64,000 bases of DNA from Stieleria tagensis (GTDB lineage: Bacteria > Planctomycetota > Planctomycetia > Pirellulales > Pirellulaceae). Below the pieces are notes generated by a model. The model was not told where the DNA came from. It made no database searches and worked only from the letters and a program-made list of their open reading frames with translations. Of the stretch, positions 33,823 to 42,506 are shown piece after piece. Positions within the stretch are counted from its first letter, which is position 1. Each line of letters opens with the position of its first letter. The stretch spans positions 62,001 through 126,000 of the forward strand of contig NZ_JAMYFE010000066.1 in assembly GCF_024129865.1 (NCBI RefSeq), in the 5' to 3' direction. The position numbers and the translations under genes are program-made.

Positions 33823-35952
33823 CTACGGTGACGAAATGGTCCAAGTCCATGACAAGATTTGCGGCTTATCCAAACCTTGCTGACTGCGAAACTGTGCTGG
33901 TGACCAAAGAGTCGCATCGAGCAGTTTCTCGAACGGTGTACTCGCTGGATCGGCCACAGTTCGTTTTGCCGATGAACCTAGACGATCCTGGCGAAGGAAG
34001 CTGTAATTTGGCGTATGTGGATGGTCGCGAGTATCCAACGCAATCACGACCACTCCAAATGCGCCTGGTTGAGAATCACCGCATCGAAAGCGATAAACAG
34101 GCTGTGCTTTTGGCGGATCATTCGGAGAAGCGTGCCGCAAGGTACCTATTCCGCGCCCCGTCTCTCCGCCTACCAAGCCGATACCAAAATTGCTGTTGAG
34201 TTGTACGATCACATACCAATAGTCGCGGCTTAAGTTGGTATTTGTCGCCCTCAATTCCACAATATCGCCAGGTCGCAACTGGCTGTTGGTGATGGGGTTT
34301 CCAACGGTGTCGTAGGCTTCAATGCTCACCGAGTTACCTGACCTGACTTGCGATTGAGCAGCGACGATCAAACGCTGCAAATTATTCCACTTCGCGATTT
34401 TCTCAACATCGCTTGTAAGTTGATCTAGAAATTTCGATGGGTCTGCGAGAGTATCAGCATTGAAGCGAGCGTGCGGAACACCTTCAAGCATTTGCGATCC
34501 AGAATCGGCAGCGACAAGTAGATCAAGCTCTTGATTCGGCAGTAGCAACGCATCGCCACTCGATTGCAGCACAACAAGAGCCCAGTCTGAATGGCCTGCT
34601 TCCTGATCTACTTGATAGCCAGACTCGACAGCTTGCTTGCTTACTAAGTTGGCCAACCGTTCGTCAGCGAGCGGCTTAAGCCCTGATTCATTAAGTGCGA
34701 CAAGGTCAAGGCGAATACGGGTATCTGTCGCGCTGGACAACAGCTGGCAGAGGCAGTTCTCTGGCCAAGGGTCGTCCGTCGATGAATTTGTCCGCTGAAC
34801 ATTTGCGGAGGTGGCATTCGATGAAAGTACTCGAACTTGTCCGAGCGGACTCGTTTGTTCTTTATCGCCGGGAGCAAATACCTCAAGCATCGCTCCGGCG
34901 TGTAGCCCAGCGAGCTGACCACCGGACACAAACATCTGTTCGCCTTTTCGATTAAGAAAAAGCGGGCGCTGTTTCGGCCAAGACTTTAGACCGAGGACTT
35001 CTCGCTGGAGGTCTCCGGTCCAGAATGGTGATGGTTTTCTTCGCCCGTCAGTTTGGTATCGGCTGATGAGTGCGCGACCCAAGTCGTCATAGGAGGCTGC
35101 TCCCTTCCGTTCTCGAAGCTCCTGCTCCAGGTGGTACGAAAGCAGTCCACGTTTAATTCCCGTCACCCGTGGTCGTATCAACTCCGCCTCGGTTTGATGC
35201 GACTTAGCGGCGAAGAATGCGACAACGCTACCGGTGCCACCGCCGCGGGGAATGTTTTCAATGATCTCACCAGATGTTCGGCTTTGCAGTGCGTTTTGCT
35301 TCGCTTGCAACTCAGCACGCTTCTTGACCGCTTTCAGTTTCTCTGGGGAAACGCCAGCCACTTTTGGAGAAACGTACCTTGCCACTTCTTCGTTTGTACT
35401 GGCACTTCGCGTCATCGTTCCTGAATGGCAACTGTCGAACACGATCCAAACGTGCGTTCCCTTCGACTTCAATTGATCCAACCACATACCAATTTGGTTG
35501 TCTAGGATCATATTCTGACCCGAGGCGTAGTCGGCTGGAAGAAATGCCTCGTCCAACCCATCAGGCTCAGGATTAGCTGGGTCTAGCAGATCCGTTTGAG
35601 AGTCGGGAACCGGGAAATACGTTCCATGTCCAGACATCAATATCAGAACCTGTGTGTCAGGCTCAGCCGAGTGAATCAGTTGCTCAAATGCACTTACGAT
35701 ATTGTCGTGAGTGGGCCTCGAAGCTTCGTCGTCAGACCATCCGGAGAGGACTGTAACGTGTTGGAACTCGAGTTCATGTTCAAGCAATTGCTTGAAGGCG
35801 GAAACATCGTTCGCTGCGCCCGGAAGATCGGTGATCTCTTTGGATACATACTTCGAACAACCAATCAAAATGGCGACTCGTTCACCAAAGCAATGCTGGT
35901 TTGTTGTCAGTAACACCAGAGCGATAGCGATAGCTTGCGTTAATCGATCCAT
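33823..35952 (-). CDS. Secreted caspase-family (C14) protein
   Basis: From the ATG at 35952 the product is 709 aa; a TTG 18 bases upstream is less likely. Signal peptide (AIAIALVLLTTNQHCFG), then the caspase domain: RVAILIGCSKY, H109 (MSGHG) and C175 (FDSCHSG), so the dyad is complete. Downstream is a region of about 450 residues including a DUF4384-like part near the C-terminus (SVSIEAYDTVGNPI, LRPGDIVELRATN, YVIVQLNSNFGIGLV). Such domains accompany caspase and kinase proteins. It lies between the exported coiled-coil gene and the larger caspase gene on the same strand. Confidence 0.82.
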   Translation of the reverse strand: MDRLTQAIAIALVLLTTNQHCFGERVAILIGCSKYVSKEITDLPGAANDVSAFKQLLEHELEFQHVTVLSGWSDDEASRPTHDNIVSAFEQLIHSAEPDTQVLILMSGHGTYFPVPDSQTDLLDPANPEPDGLDEAFLPADYASGQNMILDNQIGMWLDQLKSKGTHVWIVFDSCHSGTMTRSASTNEEVARYVSPKVAGVSPEKLKAVKKRAELQAKQNALQSRTSGEIIENIPRGGGTGSVVAFFAAKSHQTEAELIRPRVTGIKRGLLSYHLEQELRERKGAASYDDLGRALISRYQTDGRRKPSPFWTGDLQREVLGLKSWPKQRPLFLNRKGEQMFVSGGQLAGLHAGAMLEVFAPGDKEQTSPLGQVRVLSSNATSANVQRTNSSTDDPWPENCLCQLLSSATDTRIRLDLVALNESGLKPLADERLANLVSKQAVESGYQVDQEAGHSDWALVVLQSSGDALLLPNQELDLLVAADSGSQMLEGVPHARFNADTLADPSKFLDQLTSDVEKIAKWNNLQRLIVAAQSQVRSGNSVSIEAYDTVGNPITNSQLRPGDIVELRATNTNLSRDYWYVIVQLNSNFGIGLVGGETGRGIGTLRHASPNDPPKAQPVYRFRCGDSQPGAFGVVVIALDTRDHPHTPNYSFLRQDRLGSSAKRTVADPASTPFEKLLDATLWSPAQFRSQQGLDKPQILSWTWTISSP

Positions 35953-35978
35953 AATCGTTACATACTCCAACGTGGGTA

Positions 35979-36006
35979 AGCCCTAGTCGCAGTTGCGACT
36001 AGGGCT
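35979..36006. terminator. Strong 13-bp hairpin between two minus-strand genes
   Basis: AGCCCTAGTCGCA (35979-35991) and TGCGACTAGGGCT (35994-36006) pair perfectly around two bases. It lies between the stop of the exported coiled-coil gene and the start of the caspase gene (35952). No T-tract follows on the minus strand, so it could be an attenuator or an RNA-processing or stability hairpin instead of a full terminator. Confidence 0.5.
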
Positions 36007-36039
36007 CGGTGCAGGTGCTTTCCATTTCAACACAAGCCG

Positions 36040-36753
36040 TTAGTCGTCGATATGCCAACGGAGGTCGTGGTGGTGTCCACGCACATTTCCGTGGGCAATC
36101 ACTTCGTTATCTTCCAAGCAATATGCATCGAAATGGTTTTCGTACCCATGTGCATGAACACGGAAATATCCGGTCCGACCCGACCGAACGCGTCCAACCT
36201 CTCTTCCGTCAACAGTGATCCTGAGATTGTGTGGCGTGTGGTTGTCAACGGTCAGAGTTCCATAGACCTCTTTCGTTGCTTCGCCCGATTCAGCTGCCAA
36301 GTCTTCAGTAAGCTCAATAAGTTGTTTGAGCTCCGCCTTCTTAGACTGATCAGAAACCAGTTGGGCGATTGCTTTCAGTTCTTTCAAATCGCGTCGCAAC
36401 TTCGCCAATTCAACAGCCTCGGCCATTACTTGTGACGATGTTACTTGCGCCTGCTTTCCAGTCGCTGCCTCCGCTGCCGCCAAACTCTTGGCGGCAACGG
36501 CAAGGGTCACCGGGTCGGGTGTGACGCGAGCGGCATGGATTTGGCTTCCCAAAGGGATCAAGTAGCTAAAGTCAGCACCAAGCGCTTGTTGGAAATTGAT
36601 ACTACAAGCGCCTAAGCAAGGGGTAGTCTTGCCGTCTTTGGAAAGGCTTGATCGAACTTCGACCGCTTCTTTTGTGCTCGCGTCCTGTGCAACGGAAACG
36701 GACGATCCCGACGCGACAAGAACCGCGACGAAAGCTATGTGGTAAAAACGCAT
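36040..36753 (-). CDS. Exported coiled-coil protein
   Basis: A 237-aa protein with a signal peptide (RFYHIAFVAVLVASGSSVSVAQ). Two Cys (PCLGAC) follow near residue 45-50, with an Ala/Glu/Lys-rich helical region (about 85-155) likely to form a coiled coil. The C-terminal beta-like part (GTLTVDNHTPHNLRITVDGRE) ends in His-rich HGNVRGHHHDLRWH. The C-terminal strand pattern resembles domains that describe a bound or displayed surface, but I cannot name a family. It is first in the minus-strand set with the two caspase-like genes and is divergent from the sigma factor gene at 37009. Confidence 0.65.
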   Translation of the reverse strand: MRFYHIAFVAVLVASGSSVSVAQDASTKEAVEVRSSLSKDGKTTPCLGACSINFQQALGADFSYLIPLGSQIHAARVTPDPVTLAVAAKSLAAAEAATGKQAQVTSSQVMAEAVELAKLRRDLKELKAIAQLVSDQSKKAELKQLIELTEDLAAESGEATKEVYGTLTVDNHTPHNLRITVDGREVGRVRSGRTGYFRVHAHGYENHFDAYCLEDNEVIAHGNVRGHHHDLRWHIDD

Positions 36754-36859
36754 TTTCTGTACCTCGTGCCTTTGGCAAACTAGGAGATGGTGTGACAGTC
36801 CGTTGTAAAAAAAATTTCCTGAGGAGCGAGATCTGGCGACCTGTCATGAACTCACTGGC

Positions 36860-36897
36860 GTTGATTGTACGCCCCCCAGCACGGCGGTACAATCAAC
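36860..36897. promoter_or_regulatory. 11-bp inverted repeat between divergent operons
   Basis: GTTGATTGTAC (36860-36870) and GTACAATCAAC (36887-36897) are exact inverted arms with 16 bases between. The site lies in the 255-bp region between the exported coiled-coil gene (minus) and the ECF sigma gene (plus). It could be an operator for both sides or an RNA hairpin. Confidence 0.5.
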
Positions 36898-37008
36898 CAC
36901 CCGCAGGGAAGACGCGACGACGTCAAGTTTTCATGAAGGTGACAATGCAACAGCAAACCGGCGGCGGATTAGATTCCTGTAATTATTTGGAAATGTTGAG
37001 TGCTGCAG

Positions 37009-37590
37009 ATGAGCGACAGCCAATTCATATCGTTGGTCGACCGGCTAGGGGCGGGTAGTTCCGAAGCCGCGGGCGATCTGATGCTTGCGTACGGAGCCGA
37101 GATTCGACGATTTATTCGTTTCCGAATGCGAGATTCTGTTCTTCGGCGGCTGCACGATTCCATTGATGTAGAGCAGTCTGTCTTTCGCCGGTTCTTCAAA
37201 CGTGGTGGTACTGGCGATTTGAGCTTGGCCACCGAAGATGAACTGCGGGCCTATTTGTTCACGCTTGCCAAACATCGCGTCAGCGAAATGAAGCGAGAGC
37301 AATCGGCACAGAAACGAAAAGCAAACTTCGTCGAGGAGGATTCCAGGTTTCAACTGGGACAGCTCGCCGGAACCAACGGAACGACCGATTCCGCTTCGGC
37401 AGAGTCTGAGTTGATGTTGGAAGTGCGCTCCATCGTCGGAACGGATGATTGGGAAGCGGTCGTTCAACGACTCGAAGGACGAACGTGGAAAGAGGTTGCT
37501 CGGGATCGAGGAACCAAGCCGGACACTCTTCGCAAACGATTACAAACCGCATTGCAGCTCGTGAAGGCCCGACTGACGAGCACTGAATGA
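37009..37590 (+). CDS. ECF-family RNA polymerase sigma factor (planctomycete type)
   Basis: A 193-aa sigma factor from ATG 37009 (TTG 37000 would add three residues). Region 2 covers about 15-85 (LMLAYGAEIRRFIRFRMRD, SVFRRFFKRG, LRAYLFTLAKHRVSEMKRE). Region 4 is at the C-terminus (VVQRLEGRTWKEVARDRG, LRKRLQTALQLVKARL). It belongs to the divergent ECF types common in planctomycetes that are paired with Ser/Thr kinases and lack a classical anti-sigma factor. The kinase gene starts 7 bases after its stop, so the kinase is the likely regulator. Confidence 0.85.
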   Translation: MSDSQFISLVDRLGAGSSEAAGDLMLAYGAEIRRFIRFRMRDSVLRRLHDSIDVEQSVFRRFFKRGGTGDLSLATEDELRAYLFTLAKHRVSEMKREQSAQKRKANFVEEDSRFQLGQLAGTNGTTDSASAESELMLEVRSIVGTDDWEAVVQRLEGRTWKEVARDRGTKPDTLRKRLQTALQLVKARLTSTE

Positions 37591-37596
37591 ACCAGC

Positions 37597-39450
37597 ATGA
37601 CTAACAACGATTTTCAACAACTGCTCGATCAAGTCGACTCGGTGCCAGCGAGCGACATCACTGCACGCATCGAATCGTTGTTGGCATCTCATCACGGCAC
37701 GCTCGATCATGGGCAGCAAGTCGACTTGCTCTATTTGGAATATCTGACCCGCACTTCCGCTGGCGATGAGAACGTCGTGGACGACTTGCGAAGTAGGCAT
37801 CCGAGTCTTGAAATTGACATTGTTCGTCAAATCAAAGTCGACACCGAACTTTCCCGATGGGATGACACGTCGATAGCGCCGCCAACCGACTCCAACGAAT
37901 CATCCCATCATTTAGCCGATCATCGCATCGGCGACTACACGGTGCTGGAAAAGATAGGCGAAGGTGCGCAGGCGGAAGTTTTTCGTGTCGTGCATCCGCA
38001 GCTACGCTGCGAGTTGGCACTGAAGGTCAGCAAACATCAATCGGAGAAAGCGGAACGTATTCTTGATGAGGGTCGCCTTTTGGTGACGGTGAATGATCCC
38101 GGTATTGCTCGGGTGATTGACGCCGGAATTTGGGGTGACCGGCCGTTCATCGTTTCGGAACTTGTTCGCGGCACGACGCTGCAAAAACGCGTCGAGCAGG
38201 ATTCCCTGACAACGCAACAGTTGGTTGAGTTCGTTGCTGTAATATCGCGCACGCTCGACAAGCTGCACGATCAAGGCATCGTTCATTGCGACATCAAGCC
38301 GACCAATGTTCTATTTGATTCGCAAGGGCAACCCAAGCTGATTGACTTTGGAATGGCAGTCGATCATTCCACCGACGGCTGGGATGCGGATTCCATTCTT
38401 CGCGATGCCCATGCCGGTGGTACGCTGACTTATATGGCTCCTGAATTGTTCGTGGACTCAGGAGAATCAAACGGTCAATCCGAAGATGCTTCGCGATTAC
38501 GTGGACCTGCCAACGATGTGTTTTCGCTGGGTGGTTTGTTGTACTTTGGTTTAGTGGGCCGCCATCCTTACGCATCCAAGACGTCGGACGAAATCATTGA
38601 AGCCGTGGCCAGTGGCGACTGGGACCTACAGGCTCTTCGCGATTCGGGAGCACCCCTGGCTTTGCAGAAAGCTTGCGAACAAGCAATGCAATTGCGACCG
38701 AGCGAACGCATCGAATCCGCACAACGATTCGCTGATTTGCTCGACGGTTGGTTGGCACGCACTCGCAGAAAGGATGGCGGCCGTATCGCCGTGTTCGCAA
38801 TTCCTTTGATCGCGTTGTTGTGCGTCGGATGGTTGGCGTGGCCCGGCCAGCAGAGGGAAACGCATACCGCGCAGCCGCTCTTGAGTTTGCCGTCGATCGA
38901 GGCGGTTGAGCGTTTCGGCAATTTAGACATCAAGGTCTGGGCGGAGGAACGTGCTTTCGAGTTGGTCAATCGGGTGCCAGTGCTTTCAGGCGAGCAGATT
39001 CAGGTCAATGCACCGCTACGCGCGCATCACCATGGCGAACTTTGGTTAATCAGCAGCGACGGCGAAACGAACCAGCTTGCCGAATTTGAACCACTGGGCG
39101 AATCCCGCTGGGTGCATTTCCCATCAGACTTAGAGAGGGCCGTTCCGTTGATCGGTCCGGCTGGTAGCGAGGCGGTGGTATGGATCGAATCGGCGAGCCC
39201 GCTTTCGGCGCGAGAGGTTCAGGCGATGTTGGGTCAACCGAAAAACTGGCCAGCCTTGGGGAACGCCACCGTATTTCGCATCGTCGATGGGCAACTGCGT
39301 GTCGAACAGGACGATCGAGCGTTTGGGCAAAGTTCGGAATTGGAATCGCCCGATGCGGTCGTTCAGAAACACTTGCGAGCGGTCACGAAGGAACTTCAAT
39401 TGCAGGGAAAACACGTGGAAATCGTTGCTTTTTCACATGTTGAAGAATAA
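37597..39450 (+). CDS. Membrane Ser/Thr protein kinase
   Basis: A 617-aa kinase of the bacterial Hanks type. An N-terminal helical segment (about 1-100) precedes the kinase domain. The glycine loop is at 120-127 (IGEGAQAE), the ATP-binding Lys K143 (ALKVSK), the catalytic loop H230-C-D232-I-K234-P-T-N237 and DFG at D250-G252. The usual HRD Arg is Cys here. One membrane helix (IAVFAIPLIALLCVGWLAW, about 390-410) leads to a periplasmic part of about 205 residues that probably senses a signal. It is directly downstream of the ECF sigma gene and presumably phosphorylates or otherwise controls that sigma factor. Confidence 0.88.
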   Translation: MTNNDFQQLLDQVDSVPASDITARIESLLASHHGTLDHGQQVDLLYLEYLTRTSAGDENVVDDLRSRHPSLEIDIVRQIKVDTELSRWDDTSIAPPTDSNESSHHLADHRIGDYTVLEKIGEGAQAEVFRVVHPQLRCELALKVSKHQSEKAERILDEGRLLVTVNDPGIARVIDAGIWGDRPFIVSELVRGTTLQKRVEQDSLTTQQLVEFVAVISRTLDKLHDQGIVHCDIKPTNVLFDSQGQPKLIDFGMAVDHSTDGWDADSILRDAHAGGTLTYMAPELFVDSGESNGQSEDASRLRGPANDVFSLGGLLYFGLVGRHPYASKTSDEIIEAVASGDWDLQALRDSGAPLALQKACEQAMQLRPSERIESAQRFADLLDGWLARTRRKDGGRIAVFAIPLIALLCVGWLAWPGQQRETHTAQPLLSLPSIEAVERFGNLDIKVWAEERAFELVNRVPVLSGEQIQVNAPLRAHHHGELWLISSDGETNQLAEFEPLGESRWVHFPSDLERAVPLIGPAGSEAVVWIESASPLSAREVQAMLGQPKNWPALGNATVFRIVDGQLRVEQDDRAFGQSSELESPDAVVQKHLRAVTKELQLQGKHVEIVAFSHVEE

Positions 39451-39503
39451 ATCTTGAAAACCCTTTCCGCTGCGAACTCGTTTTCGCATTGTCTGTGTTG
39501 TCG

Positions 39504-39519
39504 GGCTTAATGAAGCCCA
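39504..39519 (+). terminator. Short hairpin after the kinase gene
   Basis: GGGCTT-AATG-AAGCCC (6-bp stem, 4-base loop), 54 bases after the kinase stop. There is no clear T-tract. It could end or attenuate the sigma-kinase transcript before the next gene. Confidence 0.35.
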
Positions 39520-39554
39520 TTCACAAAGTCTCCCGCAGAGAAAAGGTTCCAATC

Positions 39555-39884
39555 ATGTTGTCGATCACCAAAAATGTGCTGCCTATCGTCGCCTTGGCAG
39601 CCGCATTCACCCTCGGTTTTGGCGGTGAAGCTCAGGCTCAGCACGGTCATGGCTTCCACAGCGGAGGCCATCACGGCGGTCACGTGTATCCTTCGCAGCC
39701 GTCTTTCCACGTGCCGGGGCATCACCAAACGTACTACCCCTCGCACGGCATCCAGTGGCATCAACCGCAGTACCACAACACCACGCACCTCGATTACCAC
39801 GCCCCGTCGTTCCAGCGTCACGGAAATCACTTTCACTACCAGCCCGGTCACTACGACGTTCATCGCACCGGGCACTGGCACTGA
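39555..39884 (+). CDS. Small exported His-rich protein
   Basis: ATG 39555 is set by AAAAGG a few bases upstream (about 39540-39546) and by the signal peptide that follows (LPIVALAAAFTLGFGGEAQAQ). The 109-aa product is almost entirely His/Gly/Pro/Tyr-rich (HGHGFHSGGHHGGHVYPSQP, YQPGHYDVHRTGHWH). It is similar in composition to the protein at 27587. It likely binds metal outside the cytoplasm and marks the start of metal cluster B. Confidence 0.6.
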   Translation: MLSITKNVLPIVALAAAFTLGFGGEAQAQHGHGFHSGGHHGGHVYPSQPSFHVPGHHQTYYPSHGIQWHQPQYHNTTHLDYHAPSFQRHGNHFHYQPGHYDVHRTGHWH

Positions 39885-40253
39885 TCTTGCCTGCGGAACA
39901 ACCTGGCCGCTGGAATGCTCCGGCGGCGTTTTGGGCCTTAGACACTCGATCCGCCTGTAGCGCTGCTCTATCAATCCGCCAAGCCGTCACCTGTAACTTG
40001 ATATCCGCGATGAAACGAAATAGCTGTCGCAACTCGCGACACTGTCGCGGTCAAGTTGATGACGTTCTCAAGATTTGTTGCGAGCAGATTTCGCGACTTT
40101 TCCCAATGATTCTTCGGCAATTCGCGATTGGTACAGCTTGTGCGTAGCCCTTCCTGCGTAGTTTCACTGTAGACCCACCACACAAAATTCGATAGTAATA
40201 CTGCGACGATTCGTCTAATTATGCCAATCGTCCGGGCATTCTTCAAAGCGACC
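39885..40253. other. Intergenic region before the Cys/His-rich gene
   Basis: About 370 bases with no supportable gene. The stretch GTCGCAACTCGCGACACTGTCGC (near 40025, longest run shown in parts only) contains overlapping GTCGC/GCGAC inverted motifs that can form alternative hairpins. Confidence 0.35.
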
Positions 40254-40754
40254 ATGTTTCACAAACTTCTCACCTATTCGACGACGACCGCCGTAGTGCT
40301 TCACGCACTGCTGGGTTGTTGCGTGCATCACGCTCACGCGGGTCACACGCACAGCCACGATGTTGACCAAGTGATGGTGGACGTTCCGCACGTGGTTGGT
40401 CTTGCCGACGCCGACCACGATCGTGACGGGCAATCCTACGAATGCCACATAGCTTCATGCTTTGATGACGAAACGAATAAAGTTGATTCCGGACAGCCCT
40501 GTTCCCAGTCGCCTTGTTCGGGCTCAAATGGACCGCATGAATCTTGTGACGAAGCAGAATGCAACTTCGTTGCTAGTCAACGCGATAACGACATTTCGTT
40601 GATGTTGACCGTTGATTGGTCGCCCCTGTTGACGTATTGCCTATCGTTGTCGTCGCAAGATTTGTTCGCACCTCGGACGGAATACGGTTCGCCGCCCGAT
40701 CCGTACGGCGTACAGTCGCCGCTCCGCCTCAAGACCCAAGTCTGGCGTCTGTAA
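40254..40754 (+). CDS. Exported Cys/His-rich protein
   Basis: From ATG 40254 the product is 166 aa with a signal peptide (FHKLLTYSTTTAVVLHALLG) and a possible lipobox-like LLGCC. His-rich (HHAHAGHTHSHD) and Cys-rich (CSQSPCSG, SCDEAEC) stretches follow. The C-terminal third contains a hydrophobic segment. It takes the same place before an RND adaptor as the gene at 16806 does in cluster A. I infer periplasmic metal buffering or sensing; no family is recognised. Confidence 0.6.
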   Translation: MFHKLLTYSTTTAVVLHALLGCCVHHAHAGHTHSHDVDQVMVDVPHVVGLADADHDRDGQSYECHIASCFDDETNKVDSGQPCSQSPCSGSNGPHESCDEAECNFVASQRDNDISLMLTVDWSPLLTYCLSLSSQDLFAPRTEYGSPPDPYGVQSPLRLKTQVWRL

Positions 40755-40802
40755 TGGTCCGCTCTCGTCCGTGATTGGATGAGAGGGTAGTGGCCTTGTG
40801 CT

Positions 40803-40877
40803 GTAGCGAAAGTCGTCAAGACTTTCGACCCTCGATCCGGTGCGCTGCTGGCCGAAACTCTTGACGAGTTCCGCTAC
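40803..40877. repeat. Paired inverted REP-like repeats, copy B
   Basis: A forward unit starts GTAGCGAAAGTCGTCAAGAC (40803-40827). A reverse unit at 40853-40877, read on the minus strand, starts GTAGCGGAACTCGTCAAGAG. The reverse unit matches the forward unit at 17268 at about 23 of 25 positions. It ends 118 bases before the adaptor start. Confidence 0.7.
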
Positions 40878-40995
40878 GGCAACTGCGCACCGTTCATCTG
40901 CCGCGGACGCTTCTTTGCGTTGACCGTTCGCTGATCCACACGCATCCGAGTCGTGGATCAGTTTCTCCGGCAGTTGTTCCGTTGGTTTCGTTACC

Positions 40996-42495
40996 ATGAA
41001 AATCCGTATGCCCAAAATCCCCATGAAGTGGGGTTGGATATTTGCCACGCTGATCGTTGTGATCGTCGGTGGTTTTACCTGGCAGCATTGGTTCCCGGCC
41101 ACGAAGGCGTGGGTCGATCGAACCGCTGTTTCGTTCCGAGGTGGCGGCGAATCGCATGAAGGTGAAGCGGCTGGCGAGGCTGATCCCCATGCCGGTCACG
41201 ATCACGCGGCTCATGCTGGGCACGATGAGGCGACTTCGCTCGAATTGTCAAAGCAAGCAATCCGCAACATTGGATTGTCCGATGAAACAATCCGCCCGAT
41301 CAAGCTGGAAACCTTCCGTCGGTCGATCACGGTTCCCGCCGTCGTCGTCGAGCGCCCTGGTCGTTCGCGAGTCCAAGTTGCCACGCCAATGACCGGAGTC
41401 ATCACGCATGTTCACGCGGTGCAAGGCGAAGCGGTCGAGCCGGGAAGCTTGCTGTTTCAAATTCGTTTGACTCACGAAGACCTCGTCAACGCACAAACCG
41501 ATTTCGTCCGCACGCTCGGTGAACTGGATGTCGAGAATCGCGAGATCGCTCGTTTGGAGCAGGTCACCCGAAGTGGTGCGGTCGCGGGCAAGGTTTTGCT
41601 GGAGCGGCAATACTCCCGCGACAAGCTGAATGCGAATCTCGGTGCCCAGCGGGAAGCGCTGCGTCTGCACGGGCTGTCGGACGATCAAGTGAATCAAATC
41701 GAACGCGAGCGAACGCTGCTGCGAGAGTTGCAAATCTTTACACCAAGCATCGACAGTCACGGTGAAGCCGAGTTGCGATTGACCCAGCGATTCGTCCAGG
41801 CAAGTTTCGTTCAACAAGACAAGCCCAAGCACACGGACTCTCAGCACACTGGCCCGTTGATCCTGCAAGACTTGTCCGTTCACAAAGGACAATCCGTCAA
41901 TGCGGGCGAAACGCTCTGCATCCTAACCGACTACGACGAGTTGTTCATCGAAGGACTCGCGTTCGAGCAAGACATTCGACAGCTTCGAGGTGCCTCACAA
42001 AACGGTTGGAAGGTCGATGCGATCATCGAACAACCGGGTTCCGAATCCCGCGTGATCGAAGGCTTGGAAATCGCGTATCTGGCCAACCAAGTCGATGCCA
42101 CGTCGCGCACATTGAACTTCTACGTTCGGCTTCCAAACGAAGTTGCGAAGGATCGTCGTAACGACGGCAACCGCTATGTCGAATGGCGTTACGTCCCTGG
42201 TCAGCGGATGCAGTTGCGAGTGCCGGTCGAAGAAATGCCGGAGCAAATCGTAGTTCCCGTCGAGGCGGTGGCGAGCGAAGGAGCGGAAGCCTTCGTGTTC
42301 CAGCAGAACGGCAGTCACTTCGATCGTGTGCCGGTTCATGTGAAGTACCGCGATCAGTATTCCGCCGTGATCGACAACGACGGTTCGCTGTTCCCCGGCG
42401 ATGTCATCGCCATGCGTGGCGCACATCAAATGCAAATGGCTCTCAAAAACAAGTCTGGCGGTGGAGTTGATCCACACGCAGGACATAACCACTAA
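40996..42495 (+). CDS. RND efflux periplasmic adaptor subunit (HlyD/CusB family)
   Basis: A 499-aa membrane-fusion protein paired with the pump at 42507. Membrane anchor at about 15-30 (GWIFATLIVVIVGGFTW), then a His-rich linker (HAGHDHAAHAGHDE). The first lipoyl half (TPMTGVITHVHAVQGEAVEPG), the helical hairpin (about 160-250), the second lipoyl half (LQDLSVHKGQSVNAGETL) and the barrel domain (VPGQRMQLRVPVE) are in the usual order. The C-terminus ends in a His motif (HAGHNH). It lies 119 bases after a repeat pair and 11 bases before the pump gene. Confidence 0.9.
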   Translation: MKIRMPKIPMKWGWIFATLIVVIVGGFTWQHWFPATKAWVDRTAVSFRGGGESHEGEAAGEADPHAGHDHAAHAGHDEATSLELSKQAIRNIGLSDETIRPIKLETFRRSITVPAVVVERPGRSRVQVATPMTGVITHVHAVQGEAVEPGSLLFQIRLTHEDLVNAQTDFVRTLGELDVENREIARLEQVTRSGAVAGKVLLERQYSRDKLNANLGAQREALRLHGLSDDQVNQIERERTLLRELQIFTPSIDSHGEAELRLTQRFVQASFVQQDKPKHTDSQHTGPLILQDLSVHKGQSVNAGETLCILTDYDELFIEGLAFEQDIRQLRGASQNGWKVDAIIEQPGSESRVIEGLEIAYLANQVDATSRTLNFYVRLPNEVAKDRRNDGNRYVEWRYVPGQRMQLRVPVEEMPEQIVVPVEAVASEGAEAFVFQQNGSHFDRVPVHVKYRDQYSAVIDNDGSLFPGDVIAMRGAHQMQMALKNKSGGGVDPHAGHNH

Positions 42496-42506
42496 GGAGC
42501 CCCAAC

